NCBI GenBank assembly: GCA_015847255.1
Contig: JADLZK010006512.1
Coordinates: 17,501 to 81,500, forward strand
From: Hyparrhenia diplandra
Taxonomy: Eukaryota > Streptophyta > Magnoliopsida > Poales > Poaceae
Direction of reading: 5' to 3'
DNA: 64,000 bases
Shown: piece by piece, positions 35,774-46,329 of the stretch
How the letters are laid out: every line of letters begins with the position of its first letter
How positions within the stretch are numbered: the first letter of the stretch is position 1
Made by a program: the position numbers and the translations under genes
Notes under the pieces: generated by a model
The model's database searches: none
The model's input: only the letters and a program-made list of their open reading frames with translations
Told to the model about the DNA's origin: nothing

Positions 35774-36946
35774 ATCTTCTGTCCCAAAGGAGGATGCCGA
35801 GGTGGAATCATCTGACCAGAATGATATCTAAGCACGAACTGGTCTGAGAGCAAGAAGACAAGCCAAAGGAATAGATCATATATGTCATTACATATATTCT
35901 GACCCATTGTATTTCCTTTTCAGAAATAGTTTTATCCCTTGTTTTATTGTGCTTTATTTATTCCATGTACGTATTCATTTACCACAATTGTAAGTTGTAG
36001 TGATGAGAAATGGCACAAGGACCTTGTAGGAAACAAAAATATATCTCTAATAAGTAATAACAGTCCTCACTACATCATTTCTTACAACTTGTCTATTTAT
36101 TTACGCTGCTATTAGTCCCTGGTTAGTTTTCATGACACAACTGAACCGAATCATGTTATAGATCGCTGTACTGCCCCTTCTGACTTTGTGTGCTTTGAAT
36201 TTGAGCAAGTGTTGGTTATATTCGAGATTTGTCTTGCCCCTTTAGAAGGCAGATTTCCAATAAGTTGTGACCCCAGGTCTTCAAGCGGCCCGTGGGCGAA
36301 AAAAAAAACTACTAGTTTTGTAAATGGTGCGTAGGACAGTCCCAATGGGTAGTTTCTAGAGTAGTTTCAAGAGATAAAACTACTCTTTATTGTCTAATAA
36401 AAACCATACTCCCCAACACATGGTTTTATATTAATGACCATAAATAACTTAAATGCATCACAGTATGGAGATAGACAACATGTGTCAAATTTCTTTGTAG
36501 CCAACGTGACAACAAAAACAAACCCACAAAGAAATGGCAAAATTGCTGCAGTCCTACACACTTCCCTGAACCCCTATATATATGTGTTTCCAGAAGCCAC
36601 AGAAGCCATAAAGATAAAAGCATCGTCGACCGTCTCTCATACATATAGTTCAATCATGATAGAAGAACTAATTCATGATATGCACAGTAAAAGAATACGG
36701 TGGCATCATCCATCGTCTGTTAACTAAAGTTCATATAGTTGGGCAATAAAATAACTAAAATTGATGATATATTAGAGTATAATTGAGACAATCAAATTTG
36801 ATATCTCGGTGGCTTAAAAAGTTAGACAAATAGCATTGTAAGTTTTTATTCTCTTTCATGCCTCATTTTAAATTATCAGCATGATGCTAAAGTGTTCAAC
36901 TATTGTAATGTGTGGAAGATTACAACTTAATATTTAAATTTAGCGG
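35774..36946. other. 3' region of gene 2 and AT-rich intergenic DNA
   Basis: The first 150-250 bases fit a 3' untranslated region. The rest is AT-rich with no gene. A MITE-like segment is listed separately. Confidence 0.45.
36325..36530. mobile_element. MITE-like segment
   Basis: The phrase GGACAGTCCCAATGGGTAG followed by repeated TAGTTTC and AAACTACTC is typical of short non-autonomous DNA elements abundant in grass intergenic regions. The right boundary and terminal inverted repeats were not defined, so family assignment is withheld. Confidence 0.3.
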
Positions 36947-38149
36947 TGTGGGACACAGATATTCCGGCCGCGATTAATTAGGCTAGATCCGCCACGAGGA
37001 CCTTGTCACGAGATAAGAGAAGTTCATCAACGGGACGAGCGAGATTGGGCCCCCTCGGGCCCGAACTTCGACATGCGTTTCCCCATCTGGAATGAGCTCC
37101 CGCCGGGGACGAGCTCCTTGGGCACTGGCTTCGAGCTCGCCCTGGCGCCCATTCTCCGCCTCAAGCGAGCTCTCACAGATATGCAAGGGCGCTCGGGCTC
37201 GAGCTCACCCGGCGAGCTCCTTTCCGTCTCGAGCGAACTCACGGATGCCGCCAATTCCCCCCGCGACTACGGGCTCGGGGCACGGCGTACGATCAATGGC
37301 GCGCAGCTCTTGACGGGCGCGCAACCTATGGCAAAATATCGTCGGGGAATGAGATCCCCCGGCGACCGCCTTGGTATGGCGTCGAGGAACCCGCCGCCAT
37401 ATCGCGCCCGGGCGCTACAGACAAACACTATCGAGACAAAGTCGAGCCTCGGCGATAGCCCGAGCTCCCGTCGAGCTCTCTCCTGGCCCTGCGTTTTCTG
37501 CGACACGGGTACATGCATTTAAGGCGAGCGGTGCGCGGCGGGACTAGCCATGGACAGCGGCGCGTGCCTCGCGGCCGGCGGAGCGTGGGGACAGCGGCTG
37601 GCGTAGCGAGCTCGTTGTCCCCTCCGTCGCCCGAGCTCGGTGGTCGTGCGTGCGGGATCTCGGGGTATGAAGCCGCCCCTCTGAAGCTCGGCGACCTGCG
37701 GAATGGCGATGGGCGCGGGCGGCGGCGGGCGGGCGCCGGGCGGTCGGCGTGCCCGACGAGCGATCACATTGTCCCCCCGAATTTGTATTTCTTCTCCCCC
37801 TTAAGTCCCTCCCTCGGTGGCCACTTGCGCCTCCCTTGCGACTATAAAGGGAGGCTCGCCAATTGGAGAAGGGCAAGCTCTCTAGGCACACCAATAACCA
37901 ACACTTTCGATTCACTTTTCGACCCGCGCGTCACGAGACTTGGGAGCACATCTCCCTCTCTCGCCCGCTTGTATTCGCCCGATACAAGCATTTGAGCTTT
38001 CGATAGTGCCACACCTTTGGACTAGGGTGCGTCGATTAGCCCGAACCAAGTATAAATTTCGCGTGTCATTATCTCTTGAGTTAGGTCATCGTTGCGTTGC
38101 GCATTAGCCGGTCAGTTTCTTTTGTGACCGTGGTATCGACCACCGACAA
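36947..38149 (+). mobile_element. Probable solo LTR (Ty3/gypsy-like), about 1.2 kb
   Basis: The proposed LTR begins TGTGGGACACAG and ends near TATCGACCACCGACA. AGCGG occurs on both sides (36942-36946 and 38150-38154), as a 5-bp target duplication, although this requires the end to be ACAA rather than the usual CA. A TATAAAG lies at 37843, followed by a GAGAAGGGCAAGCTCTC leader-like stretch. The last 150 bases are clearly related to the minus-strand LTR at the right edge of the window: both have GGACTAGGG, GAACCAAG and CGTGTCATT followed by TCTC in that order. The long GC-rich open frames inside (37073-37522, 37513-37995) have no recognisable domain. No internal retrotransposon genes flank it. 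Confidence 0.6.
37843..37849 (+). promoter_or_regulatory. TATA box of the solo LTR
   Basis: TATAAAG in the third quarter of the LTR, the usual place for the LTR promoter. It could drive transcription toward the gene at 39013, about 1.2 kb downstream. Confidence 0.45.
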
Positions 38150-38154
38150 AGCGG

Positions 38155-39012
38155 CTTTTTGCGTTTTTCCCCTTGTTTTGTATCGTAATTATGGTTTTAC
38201 CCCTATTTTTTTACTTTGTAAATTTACCCTTGGGATTTCAAAACGAAGCACCAGGTTGCCCCTACTCTGTTATAGACCCCTAAGAGCAACTATAGCGATA
38301 AACTCCAAATCAGAGCCTCTATTTCCGATCTAGGTGCCCACCAACTATTTTTGTTGGCCTTAGTTTTTTCAACTCTAGCCACAGCACGCAAACAAAGACC
38401 CCCAAATTTCTTTCCACCGCCACTACGACTGCGAGAGGGAGATTTGGCAAGGGTGTGCACCACCAGAGGACAGAGGTCAGCGTGGGCTGAGCGATGTCGC
38501 GGCGGCGTGGTCTGTGAGAGCGGTTGTGGTCACGGCGGAGCGAGCGAGGTGGGCAGGCGGGCGCGAGCGCGGCGACGCAGTTGCTGCGGGCCGACATTCG
38601 CTAACAGGGCATGCCGGTGGCACGAGCGCTGTCGCGGCGGCTTGACACTAACCTATAGGTAACGCAAAGCAAGACGTGTAAAGCACCGCGACGTGCACTC
38701 AGCAAGGACGAGCGAGCAACGAGCGAGCAAACTCGCGGATCAGCTGCGGTAGGTAACGTCTATTCGGGTTCCATACGAAACGAACAAGCAACAAGAAGAA
38801 GGAAAAACCTTTATTATTCCAAGAAAAGGAGGAAAAACCAGCAAGCGGTTCCTCGGCGCCCCCGCGGTTTCATTCAGTTGCTTCCTCCCTTTGCTTGCGG
38901 GAGCCTCCCTCCCTCTCCCTCTCCCTCCTCCGTTGCGTGCGCCACGACTGAAGCAACCGCCCCGCGCTCTCCGCTCCTCCCGCCTTCACCAAACCAAACC
39001 AAACCCACGACG
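38155..39012. other. Promoter-side region of the third gene
   Basis: No gene is seen. The first 200 bases are T-rich. From about 38450 the sequence is GC-rich and contains repeated GAGCGAGC-type phrases (38700-38735). The stretch 38890-39000 is CT-rich (CCTCCCTCCCTCTCCCTCTC), resembling a plant 5' leader. Confidence 0.4.
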
Positions 39013-39649
39013 ATGGAGGTGGATCCGGCGGCGGACGAGAGGAGGAAGAGCAAGGACGGGCTGGAGTGGGAGCTTGAGCGCCACTACGACGACTTGGAGA
39101 CGATGCTCATGGCCGCCGACCGGGACCGGCCGCACAAGCAGCAGCGGCGGCGCAATCTGCTCCAGAACTGCGACCTGCCCCCGCCGGCCAATCTCTTCGG
39201 CCCCGTACCCACTCTGCAAAGGTAACACACCGTCTCCACATCCTTTCTCGCCCTTCGGGATTGGGTTTCGGTGTTTGATTTGATCGAATCAACTCGCCGT
39301 CCATTCAAAAGGCTGGAGACCGCCGCCGCCGCCAAGGACAACGACCAGGACCTGCTGCGGGCGCTGCGCCTGTCGCAGTCGCGCGCGAGGGAGGCGGAGG
39401 ACAGGCTGGCTGGCCGCGGGCGCCACCAACGTCGACCTCGCGGCGCTGCTCGTGCGAGACTCGGTCGCGCTGTCCGCGCACCGCCGCTGGGTTATGATGC
39501 TGGAGGCCGAGAACTCCATGCTCCGAGAACGACGACAAGATGAGGACCCGGACGACGGCGCCGGCGGGGTGGCCGCGTGGTGGGTCGCGCTCGCCGTCTG
39601 CGTCGGCGTCGCCGGCGTCGGCCTCGCGCTCGGCAGGTTCCTCTGCTGA
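39013..39649 (+). CDS. Two-exon gene for a small tail-anchored coiled-coil protein, frame broken by a CTGG duplication
   Basis: Exon 1 is 39013-39221 and exon 2 is 39312-39649, with GT-AG borders and phase 2. Exon 1 encodes an acidic, helical start (MEVDPAADERRKSKDGLEWE) with ERHYDDLETMLMAADRDRP. Exon 2 begins LETAAAAKDNDQDLLRALRL and continues into coiled-coil-like SQSRAREAEDRLA. At 39406-39416 the sequence has GCTGGCTGGCC where GCTGGCC would keep the frame. After removing the 4-bp repeat, the frame continues as AAGATNVDLAALLVRDSVAL, then HRRWVMMLEAENSMLRERR, and ends in a hydrophobic tail (WWVALAVCVGVAGVGLALG) and RFLC, stop at 39649. A C-terminal single membrane span with an N-terminal cytosolic coiled coil suggests a tail-anchored protein. 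As given, translation leaves this frame. I do not recognise the family. The break may be a real mutation or an assembly error. Confidence 0.75.
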
Positions 39650-40330
39650 ACATCAACTGCCGTCCGTCCCCGATGCATGGGTTTTGTAAAGCGGACGAAA
39701 ACCGCGGATCGATCGCACGATCGGGTCCAGTCATCCTCATCCCACCTTGAATCCATTCCATTCATGCACTGGATAGTTTCAAATTAATCATTACCATATC
39801 ATTACCATTCTCTTTATATCTTTGCTGCTGTAAAGTGTCTCTTATAATTTGCCTCCCAAGACAGGAATTAAGGAAAATCACCGGCCACACCAACGGCAAA
39901 AAAAGACCGTGTGCTGCCCTACCCTGCAATAATTCTGTGCTACAGTAGTAGGATTCGTCTCGCAGCTGCACGCTTTCGGCTTTCCATTGAAATGGAAAGG
40001 AAAAGGAGGGGAAAGGAAAATCTCATGGTTGGGATACTAGTTTGTCGACTGGAGTAGACAACACAACCATCTGATGCCTGCCGTGAGGGTCGAGTGATTC
40101 TCTTCTTGCTCCATTGGGTCGCTTTCGATTGCTTATCTCATCCCACCACAGGAATTATATTGTCGCGCATTCATGTACGATGACTACGACTTGTCCCTCG
40201 AGTTGTACGGTGCTTAGCACTCACGCATCTCGTGTCCATTTGCTGGCGAAGCTATAGCTTACCATTGAGGTAAACTAACCCCAACAAATTCCTAAAATTT
40301 AAGTATACAAGATTAATAACACCAATAGAA
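39650..40330. other. 3' region of gene 3 and LINE target site
   Basis: No gene is seen. Bases 40317-40330 (TAACACCAATAGAA) form the left copy of the LINE target-site duplication. Confidence 0.5.
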
Positions 40331-40360
40331 TAATTTCAGAGGTGAAATCTCCAAAGTTAT

Positions 40361-41374
40361 GTGGGCGACTCGGCGACTTCCCCCCTTGGTGCTACCCCGG
40401 TGATCGCCGGAACGCAACCCCGCCTTGCGTCCCCCTCCGGCGCCATGTCTGGCATCCCTGTCTTCAACTCGCGCCATGGACGTCTTCTTGAATCAGAGCT
40501 TCTTCGTCGCTTTGGTCGACCCGTCAATCATCTTCCTTCCTCATCAGCTAAGCCTTTTCTTCTCGTTCTCCCTGTTGGCCGCTCTTCTTTTCGTCTTTCT
40601 ACGTTCTCAGTTGGTTCTCTGCTCCAACCGGTCCTTGGAGGTGTTGCCTCTCTGTTTCGTGTGCTTCAGCTAGATGATCGTGTTTTCCAGTTCTCTGTCT
40701 CTTCCTCCTCGGTGGGTTTCCACATCCTCAAGCTTAAGTCTTTTGAGTGCTCTCAGTTCAAGATTTTCTTCCACCTTTGGGGTGCTGGTGGCCCAAACTT
40801 TCGGTTGGAATACTCTAAATGGTTGAAAGAGCAAAACGATGAATGGGTTCATGTTCGTCGTCACAATGGCCACCTCCAGCATGTCCGGCTTACTGGTGCC
40901 AATGTTGTACCTGTCCATGGAGTTCGTCCTCAAGCCCGACCTTCCATGGCTCCTTCTTCAGGTCTTAATTCGTCAGTTTCGAATTTCAATTCCTCCTTAA
41001 AGCGTAATAATCAAGGTCAGCCTCTTAATGGTCGTTTTGAAATTTGAAAATACCGTTTGTTCAACGGTGCAATATCTAGTGCTGGCCTTCTTGGCCCTGT
41101 TCCCAATCGGTCCTTAATCCTCCCTGGTTTTGGACCACCGAAATCGCTCTGCTCAAATTGCCTTTCCCCGGCCCATTTAAGTTTTCACTGCACTCAAGCC
41201 TCTCGCTGCCGACTCTGTCTCCAATTCGGGCACGTTTCCTATGCGTGTCCCCACGCCGCCTCAAACCTCGCGCTTCCCATCTCAGCGCTGGCGTCCCTTC
41301 CTCTTCTCGGTCACCCCGCCCCGGATGTGTCAATGAACAGTGGGCCACGATCACCGTCCATGAAGTCCACTTAA
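40361..41374 (+). pseudogene. LINE ORF1, N-terminal part with two CCHC zinc knuckles
   Basis: The frame 40361-41047 gives 228 residues with the ORF1 hallmark FFHLWGAGGPNF and the segment LTGANVVPVHGV. A second frame, from 41057, gives CSNCLSPAHLSFHC and CRLCLQFGHVSYAC, both exact C-x2-C-x4-H-x4-C zinc knuckles (about 41148-41250). This protein binds LINE RNA in related elements. The two pieces are separated by a stop and a frameshift around 41047. Confidence 0.8.
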
Positions 41375-41680
41375 TCCTTCTCCCATTATCTCGCGAGAAA
41401 AAATGGGCTTCCCATAATCCCACCCGCAATCAACGCCCCTTGGCTCACTCCACCTAACAAAAGGGGAGCCTGGAGCATTCGTGCTCCCGAGTTCGACGAC
41501 AGCGACGAGGTGCCGTCGCCGTCACCGCCGACCCTTTCGGCCTTCATCGCGGCCGCCTAACATCTTCTTCTCCTCGTTTGGTGATTACGCGGTGAGAGTT
41601 CTTGGTGCTCCCGCTCCTCGTATCCAAAGCACATTTCTTGGTGTCTAAAAACCCTCATTACGCTTTCGATAAACCCGGCC

Positions 41681-43560
41681 ATGGCCTACCGGTTTGTTGA
41701 TCCAACCCCATTCATGCCGGAGTGGGGGCAACGCGTGATGGTCCCCGGTCACCGCCCGATGCTAAGAGTTGTCACTGGACGCCTTCATCAGCGTCACAAT
41801 GACACGGTGATCGCCTACATCCATCCGCCTCCAGAGAATCACAATGATTTTGAAGCCATCCGAGACATCCTCGAGATTTTCTAGATTTGAATGTAAGGTT
41901 TCCCTACCAATCCATCCAACCTTGCCCTTTTGGTCAAGCCTATGTTACCCTGGATCACCTGGCACATAGTGATTTTCTGGTTGATACTGGTCCACATCAG
42001 TTTGGCCCCTTTCACTTAACCTTCATCAAGCATAACAGGGCCTGGAATAACAGAACTGCCATTTTCACCCATGAGGTCTGGTTAATGATGATTGGCTTAA
42101 ACCTTGATTTGTGGAATTATTCTCGGTTGATAAAGTCAGATCCCGAGTTTGGGAGACTCATGGCTTGGGATGAAGATTACAGTCATAAGGAAAGAACTCT
42201 GGTTAAGGCAAGGGTTGTTGGCTTGGATGCAGTGCCCTGGTTTTTAAATTTTGCTGAGGGAGATGATCCAGATTCTAATAGTTGGACGATCCGGTGTGTG
42301 AGATCATCCACACAAGAATGATTGGTGCTATGCCCCAAGATGAAGATTTCCCACCCGAAGACCCCCTGGACCTTGACCCAAATAACTTTCATTTCTTTGG
42401 TTTTGGTCGGCAGGACAAGGCCCACCACCTCCCCACCACCTCCACCGCCCCTGAATTTGATGATGATGCTAACCGTAATCGGGCTCCTTGGGCTAACCCA
42501 AAGAAATAATGCCAATCCCCAGGCCCAACGGGATGAAGAAGTTCTGCCCGATTCCTCTACTACCTGATGATCCAGAAGCTCAGCAACTGGTGCCAATTGA
42601 TGAGGTTATTAATGCTGAGGTCATTGCTCCAGTGAGTCCACAAATTGTTGAGCAAATGTGATTCGGCAATGGATGATCGGACCGATTTCGATAATGATGT
42701 CCCCCCTCTGCAGCCAGGTTGCCCTGTCCCTCCTGTTGAAATTATGCCTTTTCCAAACTTTGCAAATCTGCAGCCAATGATACCTGAAGATGACTTATAT
42801 GAGGATCTCTTGGGAAATGAAGTGCAGCAGATTGGTCTGGTTCAGACTTTTGTGCCTTTTGTGAATCCTGCTGTCCTGGCTGCTTCTAAACAGCAGATGG
42901 TCCATTCAGATTTGGAGTTTCAGAAGTATTTGGATGGCCTCACTTCACCAGCAGTACCACACTTCATGGGCAAGGCTACATGCCCCTTACCTTTCTATGG
43001 GAATTCCATCTGGTCTGCATCAGCAATAGATCCTAGCTCTTCAGAGTTTACACCTTCTTTTGTCAGTACATAGAAGCTTCCAATGACTGAAGAACAACCC
43101 TTTGACTTTGACAGTTTTGATTGGAGTAATTCTGACATACTACAAGATTCTGGGTCAGCCAAGTCAGTTCCCTCTCCTGAATCCATCAGACTGGGGGCAC
43201 GGTTCTTCAAAGAACATGAACAATTCAGGCACATCGGTCTCTATCCCGGTGAATGGCTAGATTTCTTCCCGATGCTACTTCGAAGAACTCAAGTTCGAAA
43301 GTAGGCTACTAAGTTCCTGTCTTCTTCTGCTTGGTCCCACATCAGCTCTACCTCTACCGGTAATCTCTTCCCCACTCTCCTCCCTACATCTAAACCTTCT
43401 ATCTCAATTTTAGAAATTTTTGCCCCTGATCACTCCACTTTGAAACCTCCTTTACAGATCTAGAGGAAAGGTTGCGAGGCCCAAAGATATCTCTCCAACC
43501 TCTCGCTCATGAATCCCCAAAGGCTCCTAAAAAAAACAGAAAAAAAAGAGGTAAGTCCAC
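41681..43560 (+). pseudogene. LINE ORF1, C-terminal half (broken)
   Basis: Pieces in successive frames (41681-41884, 41887-42321, 42645-43073, 43083-43304 and on to about 43560) read as a protein beginning MAYRFVDPTPFMPEWGQR, with SIQPCPFGQAYVTLDHLAHS, VWLMMIGLNLDLWNYS and an acidic region (EDDLYEDLLGNEV). This arrangement is common in the long ORF1 of grass LINEs. The frame is cut by stops at 41882 and 42319 and by several indels. It continues beyond the solo LTR at 45975 (FKPKVCKEKYCPGCNAKPPL and the Lys-rich GGSKAKRSKKGATKK) to about 46252. Confidence 0.7.
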
Positions 43561-43620
43561 TATTATCTCTCGAATCTGATCTAAGAAGGAGTTCAAGATT
43601 TCAAAATAGTAATCAGGGTT

Positions 43621-45969
43621 TGAAAGGTCCCTTGTGGTTTTTGGTAATTGAGTGTCAACATTAGGTGAACTAATAATGTGTGATTGAGATAATACACGCG
43701 GGAGTTTAGTTCACGTGTGGTGACGCAATGGAGGAGCTTTATTGCATATGAAACATGACATGGAGTCATGTGACCAAGGTGGTGAAGATCAAGACAAGGC
43801 TTGGCTTGATGGACCGGTTGCAAGTGTGAAGGGCAAGTCGAGGCGGTGAAGCGATGGACCGCGAGGCGGTGAAGCTTGGGCAAGACTTGGCGCCCGACGG
43901 ACCGATATAGCGGTGAAGAGCAAGTGAGGTCAAGATCGATGGACCAATGGTGTCACGTGATGATATGGAGTGGATCATATCATTTGATGATCGTGTTGGT
44001 GCGTGTGTTGCATCGGCACTTGGAGATGGAGCGAGAATGGAAATGCGCAAGGCAAATGTATAACCTATAGGGCATTTCATTTCACGGTCATTGGAGCTTA
44101 GAGAAGTTTATGACCGGGTTTAGGATAGATGGCCGTACTATCAAGAGGGCAAACTTGTTTGCATATCGGTCATCTAGTGCCACTTGAGCGATCTAACTGC
44201 GATGTGTTAGGATCGAAAGTGGCGTGCTAAGAGCTAACCCGTCCTTTGAAATGATTGTGAAAATGCTAACACACTTACACATGGTGATGTACACTTGGTG
44301 GTGTTGGCACATTTGCAAAGGCGGCGGTGATTGCAAGGTTGAGTTGGGTTTGGGAACTGGCTCATCCCTCCCGCCCAAGCTTGCGAGGCGGGGATTCTGG
44401 GCGTTTTGAGAAAATGAGAGGCTTATTTTCTATTCGCGGATCGGGATGCAAGTTAATTGGTGAAAACATGCTATTCCTAGTGCTCAAGTTGGTATACTTG
44501 ATGGGTAGCATGTCGGCGAAGGTGTCGGTGTTTGGTGAAGTTTTTTTGGAAAATGGTGGCCGGGACGCTAAAGACGGAAGCACGCGTTAACGGCCGGGCG
44601 ATCCGGTGGGTCGCGTCTGCGCGAGGGCCCCGGCAGAGCGGTTCGCCCGGAAATCGGGGACGGTTCCTGAACCCGACCGAAGCTTCCGGTGCTCGACCGA
44701 GCGTCGCTGGACGACGCATGGAGATGGGTGCGGTCCCTGTGGGCGAAAGCGTGTCGGTTGTGACGGACTCTGTGACGGACTCACGACGGACTCAGTGGGT
44801 GAGTGGGGTCGCGTCGGCCCGTCCATGCTGAGAAACACCCCAACGGCTCTATTTTGGCTTGTGGCTATAAATAGATGGTGTGGCCGGCTTTGGTCGGTTC
44901 CTGAGCACACTTGGGCCTTGGTGGCTTGTGTTGTGGTGCTTGAGAGCCCTCCCACTCACTTGTGATTGATAGAGTTCATCCAAATCAAAGTGAGGAGTGA
45001 TTCTAGTGCATTCGCGTTAAGAGATCGCATTCGTGGCACTAGGTGATCGTGTTGCAAGCCGGTGTGCTTGTTTCTCTTGGAGGTTGCCACCTCCTAGACG
45101 GCTTGGTGGCAAGAGACTTTGTGAAGCACGCAACGGAGATTGTGCGGTGCTCGAAGGAGGATTTGTGAGAGGTTCGCGGCTCACCTCGGGGGGATCGCGA
45201 AGAAGCGACACTACTAGAGCGTGTCGGTGAGTACCTCCCTTGTGCGTGTGGTGTCTTGCGATGCCTTGAGAGGCTCACTTGAGAGTGGTGTCTTGCGGTG
45301 CCTTGCGCGGGCGTGCCTTGAGGGGCAAGTGATCGGAGAATCACAATCAAGAACCATCTAGGTGAAACACCAAAGGAACCACCCAAGGTGTTGGTCGACA
45401 CAACGAGGAGTAGGGGAAGTTGGCAAGCTTCGATACCTCGATAAAAAATCACCGGTGTCAACTTGTCTACTCTTCTCGGTGGTTTGCATTCTCCAAATCA
45501 CAAGCTTTGTATTTACATTCATATATACCTTGTGCTTGTGCTTGTGGAGTAGCTCCTGCAATTACTAGCTTGTGTAGCTTGTTAGTTGCTTTGCTTAGTT
45601 TGTGTAGCTAAGTAATTTGAGCCTTTGGGTTAGGCGTGTGTCGCCTTGTCCTTAGTGCATCTAGTGAGCTTAGGTTTGGCTTTGTGCTTTTGCTCATTAG
45701 AATTGTGTAGGAGCTCACCCTTGGTTGAAGTACTAGTGCATAGGTTTGTGTGACCTTGCAATAGAAAGCGGTTAGGAGCTCGAGCTAGGCTTATCACCCC
45801 ATTTGCTTTGTGTAGGATCTTTTTGTGAGGTGATTTAGAGTTTTAGCTAGAGGGGTGAAGTCTTGGCTAAAGCGAATAGTTTTAATTCCACATCATATTT
45901 GTTTAGCCGGCGCAATTAGTTTTAGTAAGGACTATTCACCCCCCCTCTAGTCCCCATCTCGACCCTACA
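43621..45969 (+). mobile_element. Solo LTR (Ty1/copia-like) inserted in the LINE, 2349 bp
   Basis: Begins TGAAAGGTCCC and ends CGACCCTACA. GGGTT directly flanks both ends (43616-43620 and 45970-45974). Removing the LTR and one GGGTT restores continuous LINE ORF1 sequence. No internal gag-pol is present, so this is a solo LTR left by recombination between two LTRs. The CTATTCACCCCCCCTCTAGT motif near the end resembles grass copia elements of the Maximus/SIRE group (family identification by memory, not searched). The strand given assumes TATAAATA at 44866 is the LTR promoter. Confidence 0.9.
44866..44873 (+). promoter_or_regulatory. TATA box of the solo LTR in the LINE
   Basis: TATAAATA preceded by GGCTTGTGGC. 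It lies about half way along the LTR, as expected at the U3/R boundary. Confidence 0.5.
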
Positions 45970-46329
45970 GGGTTTCAAGCCAAAAGTTTGTAAAGAGAAG
46001 TATTGTCCAGGATGTAATGCTAAGCCACCTTTAATCTCTGCCTCTGTAGTTCGAGATTTGGGCTCCACCTTCTGCAACTTGGATCCAGAGGATCTCACAG
46101 AGGCAAAACTGAAGACCAAGCCTTCCAAAGGTCCAGTTGGTGGTTCCAAGGCCAAGAGATCCAAGAAAGGAGCTACAAAGAAAGAAGACTCACTGGGAAG
46201 AAGGGTGATGCAGCTGGAAAGAACATGGATGGGCCATCCAAGGGTCCCATGACAACAGACTAGTGTTTTGTCTGTCTCATGTTTAGCTCTTAGTCCTCTA
46301 GAGAGCACTTTCTTTTGTTTACAGTTGTT

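Noticed and set aside
37073..37995. Open frames of 149 and 160 aa
   Set aside because: They lie inside the solo LTR and have no recognisable domain.
44532..44965. Open frames of about 100-120 aa in both strands
   Set aside because: Inside the copia-like LTR, which does not encode protein.
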